Below, one piece after another: positions 1 through 5,079 of a DNA stretch of 10,134 nucleotides. The stretch covers positions 1-10,134 of the forward strand of contig JAVVVJ010000083.1 of the NCBI GenBank assembly GCA_036652695.1, in the 5' to 3' direction. The stretch is from Limiplasma sp036652695. GTDB lineage: Bacteria; Bacillota; Clostridia; Christensenellales; Aristaeellaceae. Under the pieces are notes generated by a model. The model searched no databases. It was not told the origin of the DNA and saw only the letters and a list, made by a program, of their open reading frames with translations. The stretch's first letter is position 1; the number at the start of each line of letters is the position of its first letter. Both the position numbers and the translations under genes were made by a program.

Positions 1-12
1 CGCTTTTTTCAT
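1..12 (-). CDS. rplC: 50S ribosomal protein L3, first four codons only (partial)
   Basis: Only the start of this gene is inside the window. On the minus strand an ATG at 12-10 is followed by codons for Lys-Lys-Ala, the usual beginning of clostridial L3 (MKKA...). A strong ribosome binding site, AGGAGGT, lies at 27-21, eight bases before the ATG. The gene follows the rpsJ stop codon by 18 bases, which matches the conserved rpsJ-rplC order at the head of the S10 operon. The identification rests on gene order plus four residues. It must be co-transcribed with rpsJ, since there is no room for a separate promoter. Confidence 0.75.
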
Positions 13-30
13 GATGTCGTACCTCCTGCA

Positions 31-345
31 TTAGTTATTGAGCTTGATTTCGATTTCGACACCAGCAGGAAGATCCAGCTTCATCATGGCGTCTACCGTG
101 CGCGGATTGGGGTTGAGAATGTCGATGAGGCGCTTGTGCGTGCGCATTTCAAACTGTTCGCGGCTATCCTTGTACTTGTGCGGCGCGCGAAGGACAGTGA
201 CGATCTCCTTCTCCGTAGGCAGTGGAATGGGGCCGGATACCTTGGCGCCCGTCCGCTTAGCGGTTTCCACAATCCGTTCGGAAGACTGATCGATCAGGTT
301 GTGCTCGTAAGCCTTCAGCTTAATGCGGATTTTTTGATTGGCCAT
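31..345 (-). CDS. rpsJ: 30S ribosomal protein S10 (NusE)
   Basis: This is a 104-residue protein, the normal length for S10. It begins MANQKIRIKLKAYEH and contains the conserved stretches GPIPLPTEKE (about residues 39-48) and MRTHKRLIDI (about 67-76). S10 sits in the head of the 30S subunit and, as NusE, also binds NusB and NusG in transcription antitermination. The start at 345 is chosen because AAGGAGGAA lies at 359-351, five bases upstream; the reading frame stays open further upstream, but that part is leader. The gene is first in the S10 operon and is followed at once by rplC. A strong promoter and a structured leader lie upstream. There is no tuf or other str-operon gene directly upstream, so this S10 operon appears to be transcribed separately from the str genes. 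Confidence 0.97.
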   Translation of the reverse strand: MANQKIRIKLKAYEHNLIDQSSERIVETAKRTGAKVSGPIPLPTEKEIVTVLRAPHKYKDSREQFEMRTHKRLIDILNPNPRTVDAMMKLDLPAGVEIEIKLNN

Positions 346-578
346 TTTCGTTCCTCCTTGATTTCGTCTCAAGTACACCGTCCCGGGTGTGTCCATTGCC
401 CGCTCTGAAACATGCGGATGCAATCCCTCCGCAGATCTGACGCCGTGAGAAGCGCCTTCGCGTACAACGCACCGCCCTGCGGTGTCTTAAGTCCGTCGCT
501 CGATTGCCCGAGCTGGTCCACGGTAATTACCCGCCATGGCCATGGCGGCAACTTACCGCTTCATCCCTAACAGACAGC
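346..578 (-). promoter_or_regulatory. Structured 5' leader of the S10 operon (candidate regulatory RNA)
   Basis: About 230 nt separate the predicted rpsJ transcription start from the start codon, and this stretch is rich in inverted repeats. The clearest is at 521-558: an outer 6-bp stem (521-526 with 553-558), a symmetric 4/4 internal loop, then a perfect 18-base palindrome of two CCGCCATGG-type half sites (531-548). A second hairpin has CACCGC at 470-475 pairing with GCGGTG at 479-484 around a 3-base loop. Others are 413-418 with 428-433 and 375-379 with 386-390. A 60-codon open frame crosses the region but has no ribosome binding site and does not look like a protein. Leaders of ribosomal protein operons commonly bind one of the encoded proteins; whether this one does is inference. 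I do not recognise it as a known r-protein leader class. Confidence 0.5.
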
Positions 579-584
579 TTGAGT

Positions 585-613
585 AGTATAAAACAAAAAG
601 CGCTTCTTTGCAA
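585..613 (-). promoter_or_regulatory. Promoter of the rpsJ (S10) operon
   Basis: On the minus strand, TTGCAA (613-608) and TATACT (590-585) are separated by exactly 17 bp, close to the sigma-A consensus. The surroundings are AT-rich compared with the flanking genes: 587-650 is the most AT-rich stretch in this part of the window, consistent with an UP-like region upstream of the -35. Transcription would start near 578 and run through the leader into rpsJ. Confidence 0.8.
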
Positions 614-747
614 TAGTTTTTGCGTAATTTGTTCGATTATTTTTTGAATTCGTGCCTCTCAAAGCTCCGCAGATGGGATGGTCTGCTATTTGCTATGTAC
701 ACGCACCCGTGTGTGTCCTTGTGTAAAGCAAGCGCAAGCCGCCCAAC

Positions 748-774
748 ACGGAAGCGCTTCTAGGCGCGCTCCGT
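748..774 (-). terminator. Hairpin after the glycosyltransferase gene (weak terminator candidate)
   Basis: ACGGA (748-752) pairs with TCCGT (770-774), and GCGC (754-757) with GCGC (764-767), leaving a small bulge and a six-base loop. It begins 25 bases after the stop codon of the minus-strand glycosyltransferase, a suitable place for its terminator. However, the T-run that follows the stem (774-777, then 781-786) is on the plus strand, where no gene needs termination; the minus-strand side has no U-tract. Apart from this hairpin I see nothing in 614-799. Confidence 0.3.
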
Positions 775-799
775 TTTGCGCTTTTTGCGCCGCAGTAGC

Positions 800-2248
800 T
801 CACTGCAAATTCTCATAAACGGAAATATAGTAATCCTCATTCTTCACTGGGTAGGCTTCACTGAGCGCGGTCGCCAGCTCACTATTTTCGCTGCGCCCCA
901 TCAGCAGCATCGCGCTTTCCTCGTCCGCCGCAAAAGCCTCCGCGCCGCCGTGCAAGCACTGCACATCGCCATAGAGCATCGCGGCGAGCATGTCCCCGGG
1001 CATCCATTTTTGAATTTTTTCCCCTTTGTCGCTTTCATTATATTGGATATACACATGCTTGCCAGCGTCCAGCTCGCGGTCAAAAGTCAACCGCATCATT
1101 TCCTGATAGGATTGCACCGTTGTCTGCCTCGCGACCGTTTGCACATTGATCGCCGTTGCGCATATCAGCACGCCAAGCAGCGCGCTGGCGGCAACGGCTC
1201 GCGGCACGCCCGGCTTGCCGCGTTTCACCGCCGCTTGCACAAAAACCGCCGTCATGGCTGGCAGAGCCAAAAATGTGCTGAAAACATACCAGACTGTTTT
1301 CACGTTGGAAATCGTAAACAACGCCACAGGCACAGCCGCCCATAGCGCACAGCCTAGCGCCGCGCTCGCCTCCTCGCCAGACAAACGCTTGCCATTCCAA
1401 CGCACCAGCAGGTAGCAGAGCGCGCTGGTTACAAGGCAGCACAAAACCGCCGGATTCGTAAAAAAATACTTCATATAGAATAGGAGCGCGGGAAGCTCCG
1501 CGCTTGGCACGGATTCCGCGTTGGCAATGCGCCCCGTCACATCAAGCGTAATCATCTTTGCAAGAAATGCCCAGCCATCCCGCGCATAGCGCGCTACCGC
1601 CCAAATCAAGATAGGCGCAAGCCCCGCGGCCAGCATTCCCAAAAAGCGTTTCCATGTAAGCTTGCCCAGCCTGCGGTCGCAAAGCAGGTAAACAAAGCAT
1701 ACTGCGGGTATGCTAACCGCATGCACGCTCTTGCTGAGAAATGCCAGCCCAAAGCCTATGGCGCTGCCATAGAGCCAATTGATGTTTTTGTGACTTTGGA
1801 GCATGCATAGCATCGCCAGCGTAAAAAGGCATTGAAATTGCGCGTCCGCATCCGCAAAGCGCACAAAATGATATCCATAAAAGCACTCGTTCGCCGCGAT
1901 GGCGAGCGTCGCTATGAAAGCCGCCGCAAGTCCGAAGCGCCGCGCCATCCACAGGCAGAGCGCCAGCGTGCACAGCAGCATCAAAAACGCGCTATAAAAA
2001 CGCAGCGCAAACGCGGTATAGCCAAAGAGCTGATAGCAAAGCGCGATGCACCAGTAGCTTAACGGTGGCTTGAGATTCCAATAATCCGGCTGCCCCATAA
2101 AAGTGCTTACCAAATAATCCTCATTGCGGATCATCTCATAGGCATTGATGCCATGGCGGGCCTCATCGTAATTCACAATTTCACATTTGCCTAGGTTCCC
2201 AAAGCACAGATACCCAACACAGCACAGTGCAAGCGCCGCAAGCAACAC
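800..2248 (-). CDS. ArnT/PMT-type membrane glycosyltransferase (GT-C fold)
   Basis: This is an integral membrane protein of at least 482 residues with roughly ten hydrophobic segments. Near the N-terminus, just after the first membrane segment, it has YDEARHG (residues 27-33), matching the DEAR motif in the first extracytoplasmic loop of ArnT/PMT_2 enzymes, where the acidic pair is catalytic. KPPLSYW (60-66) is a second family hallmark. Such enzymes use polyprenyl-phosphate-linked sugars to glycosylate lipids or proteins on the outer face of the membrane. Acceptor and donor cannot be told from sequence. The start is uncertain: the annotated GTG has no ribosome binding site and sits inside the first hydrophobic segment. 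The frame is open back to 2317 and encodes a basic stretch (KNRQKARFTK) typical of a cytoplasmic N-tail, but contains no ATG, GTG or TTG there. An ATG at 2318-2316 with GGAGAGG before it is one base out of frame. The gene stands alone, with convergent or unrelated neighbours. Confidence 0.8.
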   Translation of the reverse strand: MLLAALALCCVGYLCFGNLGKCEIVNYDEARHGINAYEMIRNEDYLVSTFMGQPDYWNLKPPLSYWCIALCYQLFGYTAFALRFYSAFLMLLCTLALCLWMARRFGLAAAFIATLAIAANECFYGYHFVRFADADAQFQCLFTLAMLCMLQSHKNINWLYGSAIGFGLAFLSKSVHAVSIPAVCFVYLLCDRRLGKLTWKRFLGMLAAGLAPILIWAVARYARDGWAFLAKMITLDVTGRIANAESVPSAELPALLFYMKYFFTNPAVLCCLVTSALCYLLVRWNGKRLSGEEASAALGCALWAAVPVALFTISNVKTVWYVFSTFLALPAMTAVFVQAAVKRGKPGVPRAVAASALLGVLICATAINVQTVARQTTVQSYQEMMRLTFDRELDAGKHVYIQYNESDKGEKIQKWMPGDMLAAMLYGDVQCLHGGAEAFAADEESAMLLMGRSENSELATALSEAYPVKNEDYYISVYENLQ

Positions 2249-2389
2249 GCCAACGGTTTTGGTAAAGCGTGCCTTTTGCCGATTCTTTGCTTCAAGTGAC
2301 GCGGTCAGTCTCCTTCATCCTCTCCAAACGTACTTCTTCGGCAGCTTGAGCCGTGCCAACGGCGTTTCGCTTTTGATGCGCAAGCATGC

Positions 2390-2417
2390 CTTATACTAAT
2401 CTAAGTCTAAAACGCAA
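2390..2417 (-). promoter_or_regulatory. Possible outward promoter formed by the left end of MITE copy 1
   Basis: On the minus strand, TTGCGT (2417-2412) and TATAAG (2395-2390) lie 16 bp apart, with the -35 and spacer inside the element's terminal repeat and the -10 at its edge. It points out of the element toward the glycosyltransferase, with a predicted start about 65 bases before the ATG at 2318. The -10 matches five of six consensus bases and the -35 only three. No better promoter is visible in 2249-2390. Confidence 0.35.
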
Positions 2418-2484
2418 CGCAGCTATGAGCAGACCACGGGCAAAAGATGCCATAGATGCTTGCGTTTTAGCGCAAGATTAAGTA
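2394..2484. mobile_element. MITE-like element, copy 1 (91 bp, internally deleted)
   Basis: The ends are imperfect inverted repeats: 2394-2417 against 2484-2461, both beginning TACT and sharing AATCT and CTAAAACGCAA, with one gap and a four-base mismatch block (20 of 25 aligned positions). The element is flanked by TTA on both sides (2391-2393 and 2485-2487), a likely 3-bp target duplication. A near-identical but longer copy starts at 9984; over the shared 84 bases they differ at only two positions (2413 and 2454). Copy 1 lacks a 67-bp internal block found in copy 2. It encodes nothing and so would need a transposase in trans. The right arm also holds a private 6-bp hairpin (2459-2464 with 2471-2476) present in both copies, which explains the mismatch block. 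Confidence 0.75.
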
Positions 2485-3306
2485 TTAACGCTCCTCGGCG
2501 CCCCGCTCCGTTTGCTGTGCTTCCGTCACAGTTCCGCTGATTTTTGCCGTAATCTGCCTACAGGAATCACAGAGCGCGGGAATCAGATCTCGCTCGTTGC
2601 GCAGCTTGATCATGCGCGAGATGGGTCCCGACAGGCTGATGGTGCCAATCAGCTGCTTTTTAACGTCATAGATCGGCGCAGCCAAGCAGCGCATGCCAAT
2701 TTCGCATTCCTCATCATCCACGGCATAGCCGTTTTTGCGCACGCAGGCAAGCTCATAGCGCAGCTCCTCCAGCGTGCCAATGGTATGCGGGGTCAGCGCT
2801 TTCAAGGCATATTGCTCCACAAACGCCTCAAGCCTTTCCTCGCTGTACTGCGCAAGGAACAGCTTGCCGCTCCCCGTGGCATGCATCGGCGCGGAGCCGC
2901 CCACGCGCTGGCGGATGGTGATCAGGCTCTGCGTCGCCTCCACCACATCCAGATACCGAACCTGCCCGCGATCCTCAATGGCCAAGCAGCCGGATTCCCC
3001 CGTGCCGCGCACAAGCCGCAGCAGGTAGGGATGCGCAACCTCGCGAATGCTAAAATGATCGGCGATTTTCTGCCCAATCTGCGTAAAGCGCATGGTAAGG
3101 CCATAGCGCTTCATATCCGAATCCTCCTGATAGGCATAGCCGCATTCCACCAGCGTCGCAAGCATCCGCAAAACCGTACTGGGCGGCATGTCCACGCTGA
3201 TGGCAATCTGTGAGAGGCGCAGGGGTTCCATTGCGTTTGCGAGGGTTTCGATAATGCGAATGGTTTTTTCCACGGATTGGTTCAACTTTGTGCTTTTCGG
3301 CTCCAT
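2485..3306 (-). CDS. IclR-family transcriptional regulator
   Basis: This 273-residue protein has the standard IclR layout: an N-terminal winged helix-turn-helix (about residues 8-72, recognition helix around PPSTVLRMLATL at 41-52) and a C-terminal effector domain (about 85-258) with the family signatures PMHATGSGKLFLA (140-152) and a DDEECEIGMRCLAAPIYD-type stretch near 205-222. IclR proteins are usually dimeric regulators of carbon-source catabolism that bind a small metabolite. The start at 3306 is preferred over the upstream ATG at 3348, because that ATG lies inside the promoter; AAGGA at 3325-3321 can serve as ribosome binding site, though its spacing is long. The gene lies directly behind the araC-type gene in the same direction but has its own promoter. 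Its stop codon TAA (2487-2485) is also the right-hand TTA flank of the adjacent MITE. Confidence 0.93.
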   Translation of the reverse strand: MEPKSTKLNQSVEKTIRIIETLANAMEPLRLSQIAISVDMPPSTVLRMLATLVECGYAYQEDSDMKRYGLTMRFTQIGQKIADHFSIREVAHPYLLRLVRGTGESGCLAIEDRGQVRYLDVVEATQSLITIRQRVGGSAPMHATGSGKLFLAQYSEERLEAFVEQYALKALTPHTIGTLEELRYELACVRKNGYAVDDEECEIGMRCLAAPIYDVKKQLIGTISLSGPISRMIKLRNERDLIPALCDSCRQITAKISGTVTEAQQTERGAEER

Positions 3307-3338
3307 CTGCCCATCTTCTTTCCTTAGAGGATGTAGCC

Positions 3339-3367
3339 AGTATAGCATTCCTTTTCACCTTGTGCAA
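3339..3367 (-). promoter_or_regulatory. Promoter of the iclR-type gene
   Basis: On the minus strand TTGCAC (3367-3362) and TATACT (3344-3339) are 17 bp apart. The -35 begins only 12 bases after the araC-type stop codon at 3380, so the regulator is probably transcribed alone as well as by read-through. The predicted start near 3332 excludes the upstream ATG at 3348 and fixes the coding start at 3306. Confidence 0.7.
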
Positions 3368-3379
3368 CGGTCTTTCTTT

Positions 3380-4180
3380 TCAAAGCAGCCTTTCGCCTCC
3401 CCCCGTGCCTTCCCGGTACTGCCGTGGCGTACACCCGCATTGCGCACGAAACGCGCGGTCAAATGTGCGGTGCTGATCAAAGCCGCAATCGTAGCAAGCC
3501 TGCGTCACCGATGCGCCGCCCTTGAGCAGCTCGCACGCGAGCGCGATGCGCAAGGAGTTGATGTACGTGCGGAAGTTAGCGTGCAGCTTATCCGCAAAGA
3601 CATGGCTCAGGTGATGCGCGCTCACATGAAGCGTTTGCGCCACGCCCTCCAGCGTCAGCGCCTCCATATAATGATGCGATAGGTAATCAATCACGCGATA
3701 AATAAGCTTCGGCTCGGTTTGATAGGCATATGGCCGCAGCTCCAGCGCGGGCAGCGCGCGCATCAGCAAGAGCCGCAGGTAGGCAAGCTGCGCGAGGGCG
3801 TTGTTTTCACCCTTCAGCTCGCTTTGCATGGCGCGAAGCGCATAGCGCACGTCCTCGTGCTGGCCTTCCTGCACAAGCAGCGGGGAAAGAGGGCGGTTCT
3901 CCATCAACAGCCGCTGCGCCTCCGGCAGCAGCTTGGGGTGAAAAATCGCGCAAAGCCCCGCCGCCTCGCGGTAGGCCACATAGCTATGGATGACGTTGGG
4001 AAAGACGATGGCAAGGTTCCCGCCGGAGACGTCCATCGTTTTTTCCTCTATGCGCATGGTGGAAACGCCGTGTTCAATCCACAAAAGCTCCACGTGCGTA
4101 TGCAGATGCTCCGGAAAAACCAAGCCGCTGTGCTCGAAAATCGTCAGGTCGGCATCGCGGCTTTCTACAAAGGGCAGCAT
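3380..4180 (-). CDS. AraC-family transcriptional regulator with cupin sensor domain
   Basis: A 266-residue protein. The N-terminal part (about 15-90) is an AraC-type cupin with the His-rich strand EHLHTHVELLWIEHG (24-38), which usually binds a sugar or other small effector. The C-terminal part (about 160-257) has the two helix-turn-helix motifs of AraC/XylS proteins: ALTLEGVAQTLHVSAHHLSHVF and the second motif ending in GCTPRQYREG. The start at 4180 is chosen because AAGGAGG lies at 4193-4187, six bases upstream; an in-frame ATG at 4186 touches the ribosome binding site and is less likely. The open frame continues to 4270 but that part is the divergent promoter region. Being divergent from the ThuA/oxidoreductase pair across 118 bases, it is most likely their local regulator and autoregulated. 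Confidence 0.93.
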   Translation of the reverse strand: MLPFVESRDADLTIFEHSGLVFPEHLHTHVELLWIEHGVSTMRIEEKTMDVSGGNLAIVFPNVIHSYVAYREAAGLCAIFHPKLLPEAQRLLMENRPLSPLLVQEGQHEDVRYALRAMQSELKGENNALAQLAYLRLLLMRALPALELRPYAYQTEPKLIYRVIDYLSHHYMEALTLEGVAQTLHVSAHHLSHVFADKLHANFRTYINSLRIALACELLKGGASVTQACYDCGFDQHRTFDRAFRAQCGCTPRQYREGTGGGERLL

Positions 4181-4202
4181 GCGCATCCTCCTTTTTAAAA
4201 AG

Positions 4203-4223
4203 CGCAAGTTTTGTCCACTTGCG
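4203..4223. repeat. Inverted repeat in the araC-side 5' untranslated region
   Basis: CGCAAGT (4203-4209) and ACTTGCG (4217-4223) are perfect inverted repeats separated by seven bases. Transcribed from the araC promoter, the site would be a hairpin ending nine bases before the ribosome binding site; as DNA it could be a second operator. Which applies cannot be decided from sequence. Confidence 0.45.
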
Positions 4224-4248
4224 GGGCGCTTGTTATCCAGCATTGTAG

Positions 4249-4260
4249 CCACAGTTGTGG
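4249..4260. promoter_or_regulatory. Candidate operator shared by the divergent promoters
   Basis: CCACA and TGTGG are inverted arms separated by two bases. The site lies in the spacer of the araC promoter and directly abuts the -10 of the ThuA promoter, so a protein bound here would affect both. AraC proteins more often bind direct repeats, so the binder could instead be the IclR-type regulator. Confidence 0.4.
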
Positions 4261-4266
4261 TAGAAT
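4261..4266 (+). promoter_or_regulatory. -10 element for the thuA-like/oxidoreductase operon
   Basis: TAGAAT at 4261-4266 matches five of six consensus bases. At the proper distance (4238-4243) the sequence is CAGCAT, a very poor -35. A good -10 with a weak -35 is typical of a promoter that needs an activator, fitting control by the divergent AraC protein. Transcription would start near 4273, just before the ribosome binding site AAGGAG at 4284-4289. Confidence 0.45.
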
Positions 4267-4298
4267 GCAAGTAAATTCACCACAAGGAGACAGCAAGC

Positions 4299-5021
4299 AT
4301 GAAAACGGCATGGATTGTACAGGGCGGCTGGGATGGTCACGAGCCGCAGTTGACCAGCAAGCGTTTCGCGGGTCTGCTGGAAAAGCACGGGTATCAGGTG
4401 GAAGTTTTTGATCATTTGGATTGTTTGGCGGATCTTTGCAAATTGATGAGCGTTGATCTGCTGGTTGCCTGCTGGACGATGGGCGAAATCAACCGCGAAT
4501 ACACGGCCAATGTTTCCAAGGCAGTTGGCGCGGGGATGGGGCTTGCGGGTTGCCACGGCGGCATGTGCGATAGCTTTCGCAACGATACCGAATGGCAGTT
4601 TATCACGGGCGGGCAATGGGTCAGCCATCCGGGCGGTGACGGAATCCATTATACCGTCAATATCCGCCACGGCTCCTCGCCCATTGTGGAAGGCCTTGAG
4701 GATTTTGCCGTATGCAGCGAGCACTATTACCTGCACGTTGATCCCGCCATTGAGGTGCTGGCGACCACGCGTTTCCCCAGCGTACCCTACTATCATGTGA
4801 GCAACAAGCCCGTTGACATGCCCGTGGCGTGGACGAAGTTCTGGGGCAATGGGCGCGTGTTCTATACGTCCTTGGGTCATCATGATGACGTGTTTGAAAA
4901 AACCCCCGCCGCCGAAATCATGATGGAGCGTGGCATGCTGTGGGCTGGCGAAGGCAAGCGCTACGCCGTGGAGCACGGCCTGACCACCGCCCGGTTTGAA
5001 AACACCGCAAAAATGTATTGA
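4299..5021 (+). CDS. ThuA-like domain protein (class I glutamine amidotransferase-like fold)
   Basis: A 240-residue single-domain protein of the ThuA family. Supporting motifs are GCHGGM (residues 84-89, the nucleophile-elbow region), FITGGQWVSHPGG (101-113), and the C-terminal GNGRVFYTSLGHHDD, very close to the conserved G-x-GRVFY-xx-LGH ending of the family. No signal peptide is present, so it is cytoplasmic. ThuA of Sinorhizobium acts with ThuB, an oxidoreductase, in trehalose and related disaccharide catabolism by way of 3-keto sugars; its exact chemistry is poorly defined. Here too the next gene is a Gfo/Idh/MocA oxidoreductase, 58 bases downstream. The start is set by AAGGAG at 4284-4289. 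It is the first gene of a two-gene operon divergent from the AraC-type regulator. The precise substrate is unknown. Confidence 0.9.
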   Translation: MKTAWIVQGGWDGHEPQLTSKRFAGLLEKHGYQVEVFDHLDCLADLCKLMSVDLLVACWTMGEINREYTANVSKAVGAGMGLAGCHGGMCDSFRNDTEWQFITGGQWVSHPGGDGIHYTVNIRHGSSPIVEGLEDFAVCSEHYYLHVDPAIEVLATTRFPSVPYYHVSNKPVDMPVAWTKFWGNGRVFYTSLGHHDDVFEKTPAAEIMMERGMLWAGEGKRYAVEHGLTTARFENTAKMY

Positions 5022-5079
5022 TACGTATTGCAAAAAGCTTTTTCAGCATATGCTGCAATTTGAAAAGGATGGATCTGGG

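Larger units (their letters stand above)
4242..4270 (-). promoter_or_regulatory. Promoter of the araC-type gene
   Basis: On the minus strand TTGCAT (4270-4265) and TACAAT (4247-4242) are separated by 17 bp. Transcription would start near 4235, giving a leader of about 55 bases before the start at 4180. The spacer contains the CCACA/TGTGG palindrome at 4249-4260, and the promoter overlaps the -10 of the opposite ThuA promoter. Confidence 0.7.

Noticed and set aside
369..551. Sixty-codon open frame within the rpsJ leader
   Set aside because: It starts inside the palindrome at 531-548 without a ribosome binding site, and its translation resembles no known protein; the RNA hairpins are a better explanation.
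776..1345. Plus-strand open frame of 189 codons opposite the glycosyltransferase
   Set aside because: Its translation is a His/Arg-rich shadow; the membrane protein on the minus strand explains the region.
2292..2318. Eight-residue leader peptide (MKETDRVT) before the glycosyltransferase
   Set aside because: It is more simply explained as the true N-terminus displaced by a one-base shift; there is no attenuator or codon run suggesting a regulatory peptide.
2512..3213. Long plus-strand open frame of 233 codons opposite the iclR gene
   Set aside because: It lies entirely within the clear IclR coding region on the other strand, has no ribosome binding site and its composition is that of a codon shadow in GC-rich DNA.
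4233..5033. Minus-strand open frame of 266 codons opposite the ThuA-like gene, reaching the divergent promoter region
   Set aside because: It is antisense to a well-supported gene, runs into the divergent promoters and has no ribosome binding site or recognisable motif.
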